A stretch of 64,000 bases of DNA from Diploscapter coronatus (lineage: Eukaryota; Nematoda; Chromadorea; Rhabditida; Rhabditidae), in assembly GCA_964036155.1 (NCBI GenBank), contig OZ038422.1, positions 2,813,201 through 2,877,200 on the forward strand. The letters run 5' to 3'. Below the pieces are notes generated by a model. The model did not search any database. It was not told where the DNA came from and saw only the letters and a program-made list of their open reading frames with translations. The position numbers and the translations under genes were made by a program. Below, one piece after another: positions 45,576-56,989 of the stretch. The first letter of the stretch is position 1; every line of letters starts with the position of its first letter.

Positions 45576-47175
45576 TCAATATTTCGCTTGTTTAACAGCA
45601 ACCACTATCGAGCTACTTGACGTTGTATCAAGTTTGTTATTCGCCATTTTCTTGTTCAGGAAATGCATTATCCAAGGGGGCGCCAGGATTGATAGATCAG
45701 CTATGAAGGGTCGAAGTAGCAATAGCCAATCGTAGGTCTCTTCTCGAATTTTGAAAACTATACCATTGAAGTAGAATATAAACTTAAGATTAATCATGTA
45801 AAATTGGAAAAATCGTTGAAAAATAAAGGGCTTTGTAGTTATCATCCTCTTTTGCCTTTCTCCATGCTATTTCTCATAAAAGGGTGGTAATTATTGTGAG
45901 CCAAAATAACCCTCAATTAGTAATCTAGAAAAGTAATTGCATTGTAGCATCGTTGTGCATGAGAAATAGTATAGGATTTGTTAGAGAAAAGATTTTCTTC
46001 CCCATATTATTTCGTATGCAACTATTGCAACTAATTTTCCAGATTGCCCCATCAATTTAAGAATCTCAAATTAGATGCTTTCGGAAATTTTCTATAATAC
46101 ATATTTGAGAGCGTGATAATAACTTACCGCAATTAAAAACTGCCCCATTAATGAGGCCACCATTACCCCGGTAATCATTAATAATCGTCTTTCAGCCGAT
46201 CTCACTTCCTTAGAAGCGATGTGTCGAAGTCTCAATAAAGTGGAATATGTGAAAATAATGCTTGAAAGCATGACAAATGTAGAAATGATCATCATATTTT
46301 GCGAGTTACGTATCTGAATTTGTAGTATGAATAAATTAGTCTCGCATTTTGAAACTTGATTTAATTAACTTGGAATTAATTCATTTAAATGCTCACGTAA
46401 GCATGGATAAATTTTATCTTAAGAAGATTTTTCGACTAAAAGTTACAGGAAAGCGATTTGGGGAAAATTACTTTCAGAAAATTCTATAAAGACTTGCCCA
46501 GGGAATCTCTTTCGAATAGTCCATTGAAAATCCGCCACCATCCAAAGACACCCAAAATGCTTGAGAGAAAAAAATATGCCATGCAAATAAAATGGGAGAA
46601 ATTAATATAAATAAAATAAACTTCCATAAATGATCTCTCCAGAACTTAATTTTTTTTTATATTAAAAAACTGCGTCTTTAAAATTACCCTATCATATTTC
46701 AACCCAAGAAACGCAGAAGTAAACCTATTGAACGATATGATTAATATCGATATCATAGGCGCATATATGGTGTAGTAAACTAGGAGATATAAAATAGTTA
46801 AGTAATATCCTTAATGAGGTCTATAAAATCATATTTTGAGTCGAAGTTTACCTAATGGCATCCAAACAACAAATCTCGGAAACAGACCCAAATCAATAAA
46901 TCTAATACCCATGTTGTATATGAATGACATGATATTCTAAAAAAATATTCTATGATATTCTTTAAATTATTTAAACTCACAATAACTCCATCCACCAGAA
47001 ATAACGTATAAAAAGGCACTTTATACCAAGAACTATGAATGATGTTGTACAGAATAGTAAAATAGCGAATTAGACTCGGTACACCGTAACTCAATTGAAC
47101 GGCATACGCGAGAATCAGGGCTTGAGATGACGGGTAATTATTAAAGGATTGATTTCCATGAACGTATCTATCCAT
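45576..47175 (-). CDS. Seven-transmembrane chemoreceptor, SRG superfamily, gene 3 (313 aa)
   Basis: Exons 47175-46981, 46936-46852, 46809-46688, 46644-46498, 46313-46128 and 45782-45576. It is the tandem paralog of gene 2, about 400 bp upstream of it on the same strand. Shared marks: VHGNQSFNNYP at the start, YGVPSLIRYF, PFYTLFLVDG, SFNRFTSAFL, FWRDHL, AERRLLMIT and DLSILAPPW. Intron 4 uses a GC donor (GCAAGT) where gene 2 has GTAAAA. The Ser/Thr-rich tail (TTSSSS) after TM7 is a possible phosphorylation site. Confidence 0.85.
45930..46033. repeat. Degenerate foldback repeat in a chemoreceptor intron
   Basis: TGTAGCATCGTTGTGCATGAG at the left and CGTATGCAACTATTGCAAC at the right pair weakly around the family core GAAATAGTATAGG...CCATATTATTTC. 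Confidence 0.45.
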
Positions 47176-47217
47176 CTATATTTTAAAAATCAAGTATTTA
47201 AGTTTTAACAATAAATA

Positions 47218-48118
47218 TTGGGTTGATCAATAAGTCTTTTCTCACTTTCAAGAAACTTTTCCATCATTTTTTCTTCTTTTAAACAAATTGTCAAAAAATC
47301 AAATATCAACGATAATGATAGAAGACTATCAGCTGATTATCGAATAGATATCTGGATCCCTCTTCACTATGTTTATGGAAAAAATATTGGTTAGCGATGT
47401 GATAATTGTCATTTTAGGACTTCGCTGCGTTTTCGGTAATATTTATCCATAATAACTATGATACGTGACCAGATAAAAAGCTATGATATTCTACACTTCT
47501 TTAGTAATAAGATGTATGGAAAATTATCCCTAAAATCGCAGGGTATAAAAAATTTCCTGCCAGCTTTCATCATATCATACCTTTTTCTTATGCAATTTTA
47601 CGACTAGAGATCAGGGTAATTGAATCAAAAATTGAATTCTACCGCAATTACTGCAATTCGTTAATTAATTGCAGTAATATTAGATGTCCATAAGCCTCCT
47701 AAGCATATTCATATGAATTTCTTCGTAATTCGACTACAGCGCGTGATAAGGTAGTCCTTTTTTACAAAATGATTGATTCGTCATATTATTCTTATATAAT
47801 TTTAAAACTGAAAGGGCTTGGCATAAAATAATTAGTGAGTATATTTGTAGAGCCCTATCTAAATGCACCGATAATATTCTTAAGATTTTTCCATTATTCG
47901 TTGAAGAATTGGGCGAAAAAGGAAAAAAAGGTCCCTCTGTATAGACCCTATCACAATTATTCTTGCTAAAATTTTATAAGCAACATATGAAAGCTTGAAA
48001 TACTATGGCGTTTAGTTACTGTCCTCTAATATACAGTAACCTCTTCTATATTAGTATTTACCAGTCTTTAGTTATTACGGAAGGACAAAAATGGAAAAAG
48101 ACTTATTGACCAACCCAA
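47218..48118. mobile_element. Mariner-like element relic, 901 bp, no transposase
   Basis: The left terminus TTGGGTTGATCAATAAGTC and the complement of the right terminus (TTGGGTTGGTCAATAAGTC) agree at 18 of 19 positions, and both sides are bordered by TA, the mariner target. No frame of the size of a 340-residue transposase or its DD34D blocks is visible, so it is a non-autonomous or decayed copy. It lies just upstream of chemoreceptor gene 3. Confidence 0.8.
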
Positions 48119-50130
48119 TACAAAACGTAGCAGTTATGAATTATTTTACGACGAATAAAGGTAAAACTGAAACGAGCTAGATAAATTTCAAAGTCATAAT
48201 ATCTACTTGAGTTTGCAGGATCAATGCGACTACTCGTCTCTTTCAGTAATTTAGCCAATTTCATAAAATAAATACGACATTAAAAATTACTCGCAAAGGC
48301 GCTCTAACTAACAGATGTTTTAAAAGAAGTCAATCTGATTTAGGCATTTCATACTAAACACGAAGAATGGCTGTGTAAGATATAGAGGTAGTTCCATAAA
48401 ATATGACTCGTTAAATTAATCATTTCTTGTTTTGCAACGCTAGTTAAGTGCTAATAATGAATATACGAGAACACAAGTGCTATGGTAGCCCTTATGTGTC
48501 CGTTAATCCACTTCCGACTCAAGTAATAGATTTATTGAATGCAGCAAGTAAAATTAGAAAGCACAAGTCCCGCTCGCTCTGTGAAGTCAAAATCAAAAGG
48601 TGACTTTTCGTCATTTTTTTCAAATATTTATAGAAATTTTGCGAAGTGATTTTTTTCTGATTTTTCTTTTCCCACTATTAGATATGAGCCTAGGGAATAT
48701 TTTTGCTTCCGGAACGTGCCCCCGAAACTTGACTAGAGTCGGTCAAAACGTAGTCAAAATTTAAAAGTCGTTCGTTTGAGCTTCATAGGCTATGTTCATC
48801 AGTGCCTCAAGCTGGATGTGAAAGAACAGTCCTTTCTGGTTATTTTGAGAAAATTTTTTTTATAAAATTTGGTCAAGACGCCCGAAGACGTGTCCAAAAA
48901 TCTTTTTTTTTGCGAAATAACGCAATACAAGGCTATTTGGCACTTGCTTCATTCATTTTGCGCTCAAATTGCAAATTGGGCGTGGCCTATCATTTTGGGA
49001 ATGATAAAAACCCATAGAAACTTTAGAATATTCCAGAAACTAACAAAGAAATTCAAATAAACGTCCTTACAAAGCCGTTCTCCCTTTGAAATAGCCTTTG
49101 TTCTGCTGCGTGCAAAGGCAGGACACGCTTTTCGCCTGACGAAAATTCACTTGCAAAAAGGGGATTTTCGAATCGTCATCTTCAAAAATTCATATCTTTG
49201 GTTAACTGATCCGTTTTTCATATGGTTTTTTTTTTAAATATAATCCTGTCTAGCCCTACAGATTCCTAAAAAAATACTCCCATAACTCTGTCTTCACATC
49301 GGGACTATCACTTGCGTTCTCTACCCATAAACAGTATATGATTGTTTTTATTTAAAAAAAATGTTATATAACTAGATAAATTTAGGTAACATCAAGGTTA
49401 AGCTAAATCATATATTTTATGACATAGCTTTTTTTGAAAACCCGACTTACTATCTGATCAATAAATTTTTTGTTACATTTTATTTAGTATTACGACATTT
49501 CCAAAACGTCTAGAAGAATGAATAACTGGTACTCTAATAACAAACTAATAAAAAACGTCGAAAATTGAAAGAAGAAAGAAAATAATGTGGAAATGCCCTT
49601 TTTCTACCAAAAATATCCCAAATAATCCTAGAAAAGAAAAGCAATATGTCAAGAAATACCCCACGTGTTTTCTGTTTATCTAAAAGCATAATGAATTCTA
49701 AAGAAGCCGATTTTTCATTCTTAAAATAATTGGTCATTTCAGTATTTCATTATGAATTCGATCCGCATGACTTTAATAGTTTCAGACAACTATATAATAC
49801 ATAATTGTGCAATTTAACAAAGACGATGTTCGATAAAAAATTTGATAATGAAACCCATTCAAGAGAGACATGTACAGAATTGTTGAAAGACGATTATGAT
49901 ATTCAAATTTCGATTATTTTAACAATAAATATCTATAGAGATCATTTTCGCCGCCAACCTGGAAAAAATAATACGACAAAATAGTATTGGAAAAGGAGTA
50001 TATACGAAGCCTTTCGCCTAATCTGGCCTATACTATTTGGTATGTTTTGTCGTCTTGCTTTTTCCAGATTGCCATTCTCATCTAAAATATTCCAGATCCA
50101 CTCGTCGAAGTTGTGCCAATCAGTTTCTGC
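48119..50130. other. Gene-poor stretch
   Basis: Two kilobases with only short frames that carry no splice or family support (for example 48802-49060). Nothing else recognised. Confidence 0.5.
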
Positions 50131-50245
50131 GGCTCGTAGAAAAAGACACCGGGACACCAGTTAGAAAAAGACACCACTTTTTTATTTTCGTCTCTTGCTT
50201 TCTCATACTATTTCTTAGAAAACCCGGTGTCTTTTTCTATGAGCC
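50131..50245. mobile_element. hAT-like MITE, 115 bp, copy 2
   Basis: Begins GGCTCGTAGAAAAAGACACC and ends GGTGTCTTTTTCTATGAGCC. Perfect 8-bp target duplication GTTTCTGC at 50123-50130 and 50246-50253. Shares termini, the GGGACACCAGTTAG block and the centre (TTTCGTCTCTTGCTTTCTCA, here in the opposite orientation) with the copy at 3974-4130; one arm is shortened. Confidence 0.88.
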
Positions 50246-50710
50246 GTTTCTGCATTGACTTGAAGCAGAATAAGTCTTTTTCTCTTAATACGGCAATTGC
50301 AGGATATAAATAGTAGTTTAAGGGAGAATTTGCACTTCTGATCATCACACACGTTGCCCATTCAGGTTGCTATGTAATTAAAACTCGTTATATGAGTATA
50401 TGTTACAGATAGTTTCTCAGAACAAATGATACCATTTGCTAAGATTGTCTGGGCGGAGCTTTCTTTCTCCAAATTTCTCCTTTTTCTAATTTTTAAAATG
50501 AAGTTCGGAAATTTCGTTCCTGTTTCAAATAACGATCAAATTACACTAAAAAAATCAAATTTTCATAGCTTATTTCATTAAACATATCAGAAAATTTATT
50601 TATTTCATCATACAGCACAGTTCTCTAAACAACTAATACCCGGAAAAATAATTACTCGATTTTTTTTTTCAATTTATAAGTATCGATCCTCGAGGATTAG
50701 GCTTGACCAT

Positions 50711-50801
50711 CTCTGAGAGAGTTGTCCCCTCAAATTCCCCCGGGGACCAACGTTCAGTCCCGGAGGAATGTGAAAGGAATTAGAGAGCAAACCTCTCCTA
50801 G
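50711..50801. repeat. Dispersed repeat pair, copy 2
   Basis: Same orientation and block order as 43137-43240, about 13 bp shorter in total. Intergenic; ends of the element and any target duplication are not clear. Confidence 0.75.
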
Positions 50802-51749
50802 TTATCAAGCTATTCCTCTCGTCCTTTACAAACTTTTATAAAGGCGATTTTTAATAATGTATTATCAAGTTTTAACCTGGAATAAAATCAAATCATTCGT
50901 TGTCTATTCCTATTTTCAAATTTTCAAGTTAAATTTATGACTTCTAACTTATACTGAGTTAATTTCAAGTAAGATAGTAGAACTAATCTAATTCTAACAG
51001 TCAGTCGAAGGCTGGTATTAGAACGACAAGCGAGCGTGAGCAAAGCGAAGAATTCTAGTTATAATTTTATAATTCAATTTCGGGTTTCATATCACTTATG
51101 TCTAATTGAAACATCATCTTCAAATTTCTACCTTTATTTTTCCCGTCTCTTAACAAATTGACTGATATTTTACGTGAACAGCAACGGTCATGGATTTCTA
51201 AATATGACATATTACTATTTTGATAACTATACAATTTATCATTCATGATGAAGAATAGGCGAAGAGAACCGGAATTGATATTTTCGATTTCACAAATTAG
51301 TAGCGTTTGCGACAATCAGGCAATCAGACATGTGAGAGAAAGAGTGAGAGAGTGGACGTCAGTCCCGAAAATGCAGTTAATTGATTTCGACTTTTTATAT
51401 TTTTCACCAATATACTGTGACCATCATTTGTAAAATTCGCCATTTTTAGGCTAAAGAGTGTACCAAAAAATTGGTGAATTTTATATGATGTTGATAGTGA
51501 AACGGTAACGAATTCATGAGGTTATTGATTCGCTAATCAATTCTAATTACGCTCTACCCGACAACAGTCCTGATTCAGTTCTTCGTTGCCTGTTTCAATT
51601 ATCGATTTTATCATTTCGTTAGTCAATCTCACTATAGCGACATGTAAAAATGATGTTTCGATGAAGTAATCTATCAGTGATATAAGATTTGTCTCAAATG
51701 GTCTAGACTGTTCCCCAATTTAACTCCAAATTTCAATTGAGATAGTTTG

Positions 51750-51968
51750 GGTTGGCGGACAAAAAGTATTGGGGCAGCCTTATTTAGGTCTTGATATTAT
51801 CTAACCATTGTCACTGATCGGGTAATTAGACTGAAATTTTGTGACCATAAAAGGAGCATGCAAAAAACGCAAGCATACCAAGCTTCTGTCTAATCCGATT
51901 AGTGCCGTTAGTTGAACAATATCAAAACCTAAATAGGAGTAATCCAATCATTTTGTCTGCCACTGTAC
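51750..51968. mobile_element. Tc1-like non-autonomous element, about 219 bp, copy 1
   Basis: The left end GGCGGACAAAAAGTATTGG and the complement of the right end (TACAGTGGCAGACAAAATGATTGG) are the same terminal repeat. TA borders the right end. The interior keeps GCAAGCATAC and a GATTAGTGCCGTTAGTTGAAC block that lines up with the copy at 59994-60241. It lies just upstream of the first helical secreted protein. Confidence 0.75.
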
Positions 51969-52103
51969 ATATCATTCATGCTAAATTTAGTTTTTTTTTA
52001 CAAACTCACTCATCATCTCATTACTTACAACTGTTGTTCTCAAAAATTACTGATTTTACAAGTTTTTTTTTTCAATTTTTTAAAATCTAGTTTCAGATAC
52101 CGA

Positions 52104-54079
52104 ATGTTAAAGTCGATTATTTTCTTCCTTTTCATCACATCATCCTGGGCTGCGTTGAATGAAGATGAGCTGAAGAAAATTAAGGAGGATGGTAATCCTG
52201 AAATCAATTTGTTGTTCTTATTATATTAATTTTAGCTGAGGATTGGCACATTTTGTTCTTGAGCGATATAATCAAGCAGGAATTTGACACACCGCCCTTC
52301 AATGATAGCAACATTTATCGAGATGTAAGGTTAATCATTGGTGATCCTGAAATGCAGATACCGTATTCCTTCTAATTGAAGGACATGCCCTTCCATTTTC
52401 AGTCTCTAATTTTCGAAAAATTGGAACTGTCAAACCATCATAACTCCTCATCTAATGATCATACTCACTTTAAATCAAAACTAAATCCACTCTACACATT
52501 CCAAGAACATTATACAACACTTCCTGAGATGATGTGAGCTGAATAGTGAGTAGTTCTGGCATTTTAGGTTTTAGGGGGTGACCTTCAAATGAGCGATGCT
52601 TTTCAATTAGAGAGAATACGGTAAAAATAGAAATCTGTTATTGGATTTACGAAAACATCGAGACCCTTTCTTTTGGAATCTCATAGCGAGAATTTGTTTC
52701 CTATGGGAAGTTTCCGAAAATTTCAAGAGTTTCATTGATCTGACCACTTTACTTTCTGATACTTGGCAAATTTAGATAGTGGATTCAATTCCGAAATTGT
52801 TCAAAAATCGATGTAGCCTCATCTACGATAATTCTTTCAAAAATATCTAAGTATGCAAATATATTAGGCCACAGTGACGACAATTTTCGACACTTCGAAA
52901 TCCGAGGAAGAGCGAATGGACGAGGCTCTGGAGAAGGCTGTAGCCAAATATCGAGAGGTTCATGGAAAATACATGGAGTGGGACGATCAGCAGTACATGA
53001 AGGCCAGAATCGTCATTTATTTTTTATTCTGAGAAAAAGCGTAAACTTGAATTCCGAAAAAAAGCTAAGAAAGGTTGGATGATGAATCCAGAAAGCGACT
53101 AGGATGAAATATTCGGAATTTTCAAAACGTGATGAAATTTCTTCTATCCATCTCCGATTGAATAGTATTCCTCCCTTCAGTTTAATCTCTGGACGTGGTT
53201 CAATTATCCCTTCTTATTTTACCGTGTATTTTTGCTTAATAACGATCGTGATTCAGTTTTGAAATGATATTTTCAGGAAAACTTCGACGTGAAGATCAAG
53301 CGCTACGCACAGTACGCCAATTTCATTCAAACGATCATGTCTGCGAAGACGTTGCGACCGAATGTGAGTAGAGGCATTCATTTTCTCTTGAAAGGGCATT
53401 TCAGGTCAAAAAGATGTTGGAGGAGTATCGGGAGCTGCTGAAGAAGCCTGAATACTATCAGAAGGACGCGGACGACCGATTGGAGGACGTCTTCAAGATC
53501 GCAACGAGAGTGCTGACGCTGGAGGATGCTGAACAGATGCAGAGGATTTCGGACCGATTCAAGGTAAATCGTGTGAGCCTGGTCTTTTAGATCTAGGTGG
53601 GACTTCAGTCAGATAGACTCCATACGTTTTCCCATCAATTATTGGTCAAGCAAAAATCTGTCTGAACCTAGATCTTTAAATTTGATCGTCATTAAGACGC
53701 ACTCCATTCCCAGTTTTTAGTCAAACTCTGTCTTATCGCTCAGGTAACCATTGAAAACGATGACATTTAGCTATTTGGAGATTTTTTCTGATCGAAAAAG
53801 GCTATTTGGAAACCATAAGCCCTCAAGTCCTTAAGCCATCGCGAAATAATATATGGTTAGGGCAGGGTATTGGAAGATACGGGTTTCTTTTCCTCCATAC
53901 TATTTCGCATGACTTGAGGGTTCATATGATTTACAAGTTGCCAACAAAATATCTTTTTTCAGTCGATGTTCGGAGCGAAGCTAGCCGAGACTTACAATCG
54001 ATACATCAACCGAAACAAGGACGTCATCATTGATGAGGCTGCCGGAACACAAGTCCTTGTCAATGAAAGAGGTATTTAA
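52104..54079 (+). CDS. Secreted alpha-helical protein, uncharacterised (227 aa)
   Basis: Six exons (52104-52191, 52236-52324, 52868-53011, 53277-53363, 53405-53563, 53963-54079) in phase. A signal peptide (LKSIIFFLFITSSWA, residues 2-16) precedes about 210 residues that are almost entirely charged and helical, without cysteines, for example EEERMDEALEKAVAKY and KKMLEEYRELLKKPEYY. No catalytic motif or named domain recognised. It resembles the four-helix style of nematode secreted proteins (SXP/RAL-2 or DUF148-like) in composition only. A TTTCAG 7 nt before the ATG suggests trans-splicing. The exon 3 donor (ATC then GTCATT) is the weakest join. The next gene encodes a protein of similar size and style. 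Confidence 0.8.
53800..53942. repeat. Foldback repeat (GGCAA/ATTTGG family), 143 bp
   Basis: GGCTATTTGGAAACCATAAG and CCCTCAAGTC at the left pair with GACTTGAGGGTTCATATG and TTGCC at the right. Core GGTTAGGGCAGGGTATTGG...CCATACTATTTCGC. In the last intron of the helical protein gene, ending 20 bp before the exon. Confidence 0.75.
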
Positions 54080-54144
54080 AAACAAAAAACAACAGTCAAC
54101 TAACGATCATCTTTCCGAGGTCTAATTAAAAAATGCTTTAAAAT

Positions 54145-54306
54145 GGCAACAGCTATTTGACGAAGAGCGGGAGGCAATGATAGAGGACTTAAATAAGGAA
54201 TACTTCATAATTGATTGAACTGGCCTTCTTCATTTCATAGTTAAGCTCTCCGTCATTTAGAAGAGTACCCTCCGCTATTTGCCTCCGACCTCCGTCAAAT
54301 AGAGCC
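54145..54306. repeat. Foldback repeat (GGCAA family), about 162 bp
   Basis: GGCAACAGCTATTTGACGAAG at the left, CTCCGTCAAATAG at the right, with inner GAGCGGGAGGCAA against TTGCCTCCG-like sequence. It fills the gap between the two helical-protein genes. Confidence 0.65.
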
Positions 54307-54595
54307 TGCTTTTCAGAATCTCATTCACCGAAGCACAACTCTTTCTATGATTGGCTCTTGGCTGCCGCTGCCTTGGGGAGGAATATGGGAAAATAATCAG
54401 CGATAAATTTATTACCCTCGAGAAATTTAACCGTCATAATAATATATATTAACCTCAGATATTTGATTAATCGTCAGTTGAGTACAATATTTTTTGTCAG
54501 AACTTTGTTTATACATTCCAGTATTTCATTGTTCCAATTCGATGTAAAATAAACTATCATAGTGTTTTTCGACTCAATCATTGCTCAAAAATCGC

Positions 54596-55651
54596 ATGAT
54601 GAAATCGATATTTTTCATATTGTCAGTTCTAATCTCGAAGGTTCCATGTCGAAATCTAGGGTTGCCTAAGGAACGTAAGTATTTTATTATTTTTTATTTG
54701 ACTTCAAGGATCTAGATCAGAACATTTTCTCCCAAGGATTGGATCCGATCGAAAAGAACTTCGAGAGTGTCACTGACGAACAGTTAGCTGGGATTCAGAA
54801 GGTTCAGGAGCTTTTTTTGTTAACTTTAGTTTTCAAGCTTAAAATTTTCAGGTGATAGATTTAGCCTGCGATGTAAGTCTTCCGATCAATGAACGACATG
54901 ATCGATTAGCGAATTTGGCGACCTTAGTCGGTCTCGATGAAGAATCGAAGGTAATTTTTAAAATTATTTTTTCCCGCTTTTTAAAAATAATCCCAGAAGA
55001 ACTTCCAAGTTGAATTCGGCCGTCTAGCGGATTTCTGCGATTTCATGCACCATGATATCATTCCGTCGTCATCGCCTGAGGTAAGTACTTTCCGAGAAAA
55101 AAATTATTATTTAACTTTTTCAGGTTCAAAAAACTCTACGTCACTTCTTGGGGTTGCTGAAAGATGTCAAGAAATTCGTGAGAATGTCGAGCAACGAGAA
55201 GGTTTTCGAGGTGTTTCATTTGTTTCAAACAAACGATAGATTTCTTTATCTGGTTTTCAGATTCTGTACGCTATCCAGCATCTGAAAACCAAGCACTACG
55301 TTGAGTTGGAACAGATCACTCGGAAAGTCATGGCACGTTTGAAAATTTCAGGATTTATGATATTATGAAATGAAATAGGAAACATTAAAAATGAGTTCTC
55401 TTTGAATAAGTATATTGGCAAGTTTGTCTGAATGTTTCAATGCTATGGGATTTTCGGGCTATCAAATTTTATTGTATTTGCAGACGAAGCTCAAGGAATA
55501 CAAGCTGGATCACGTGATGCGAATCGTATCTCCAACTTCATCACCTCAGATAGTCTTTCCAAAAGACGAAAAGGAAGAACAAAATCTCGAAAAACTCGAG
55601 GAAAAAGTAACAGATGAGTTTGATGGACGCGATGAATACAACAAAAAATAA
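54596..55651 (+). CDS. Secreted alpha-helical protein, uncharacterised, second gene (about 218 aa)
   Basis: Seven exons (54596-54674, 54737-54801, 54852-54950, 54997-55080, 55124-55210, 55261-55332, 55484-55651). A signal peptide (about residues 1-18, KSIFFILSVLISKVP) leads into an acidic helical body (EQLAGIQKVIDLACD, RHFLGLLKDVKKFVRM) and a very acidic, unstructured tail (KDEKEEQNLEKLEEKV). No domain recognised. Start, size and design resemble the preceding gene, 517 bp upstream on the same strand, but sequence similarity is too weak by eye to call them paralogs. The last intron most simply uses a GC donor (ATG then GCACGT); the alternative is GTCATG six bases earlier, which drops two residues. 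Confidence 0.78.
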
Positions 55652-56989
55652 ATTTTTTATTTTTTAAAAATATAATATGTTTTGATTCATATAGTCTATG
55701 CAAACAGCTTCCAATAAATAAATAATAGTTGCTCTTAAAAATTGATATGTGATGCTAGATAAGTTTTCATTTCAAATTAAATTACTTTCGCCAAGTATTG
55801 ATAATGTGAACTATAATTTCAAATTATTTGTGTACAAATTTTCGTGGTTACAAAGGAACCAAAACCTATTCAAATTTGTATGAAGAAACTAGATGGTAAT
55901 ATCTTTTATCTCTTACTTTTACATGATATTTCTCTTTCTCGGGTGTATCGAAGTCAAAGTTGGCCTTTTATTGACTTCGTCTCGTTTTATGACTAAAGAT
56001 TGATGAAATTGTCAACAATAATAACAACTATCATCGACGGTTCTACTGACTTCCTCTAGACAGTTAGAAACTCTTCTCTCATGATGAAAGATAGAAAATG
56101 GAAACCGGCTGGCATACACCTCGCATCGATTTCTTCGAACGACCTTCTGGTTTTATTTTCCTCTCTTCTCTCAACTTCGAATTCTATTTTCCAATTTCGT
56201 CTATCTGAACACGTCATTATTTCGCATTTCATTTAGCTTGAGTCAGCTAAAATTTCGAAATGACGGTCTATTTCGCCTGTTTATTTAGTACTTCGGCAAG
56301 TGGTTTTGCAAAATCGCCTCATTACTCGCTTTGTTTCGTTAGAGTAAGGTCGTTTTCTATTTCTCATTTTTCGATAGAAACTAGAGATTTTTAGCGTTTT
56401 GTTATTTTCTTCTTGGCACATATGAACAACATTATTTGTCTATCGATTTTCGTTTTGTTTTTCTTATCTTTCGCCGTTTTCTGTTAAAACCCCTCATAGT
56501 CAGCAAAATTGATAAACTAGTCGCTAAGTGATGAAATTTCGCGGAAAAATCCATTATTTAATTATTTCGCAACAAAAACATGAATTTATTTTCAAATTTT
56601 CAAACATCTATATTCTCCTTTCGCATTTTTTCAAAACATCGCTCCCATTTGGGTCTTTTCCGCCTTTCTTTTCTTCTTTCCCTAACTCTCCTATATGCTG
56701 CGTTCTCTAGAATTGATCGCTTGTTCGTTTTTTATGGCTCTCTCATTTGAATTTTGTTTCTCTGCTCCGCTGTCCTTTATTTTCGATTTTTGATTTTTTT
56801 TCGCGAAAACCGTATCACTTTAAGTATTTTGACGTTGAAACATCTTGTTTTCACATTGTTGATTCTGAGATTCGTTGTGTCTCTACGAAAAACCGCATTA
56901 TTTCGAACTCGTCCAGTTTTTGCATTAATTCACACTATTTTCTTTGAACATTCTTCTGAAAAATCGCTATTTCCAGTCTACCAAAACTC
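55652..56989. other. Intergenic, upstream region of the kelch-like gene
   Basis: 1.3 kb, T-rich on the plus strand in its second half. A TTTCCAG acceptor lies 14 nt before the next ATG, consistent with a leader splice or 5'-UTR intron. No gene seen. Confidence 0.5.

Noticed and set aside
47218..48118. Hidden transposase in the mariner-like element
   Set aside because: No frame or pair of frames of adequate length or with DD34D-like spacing was seen.
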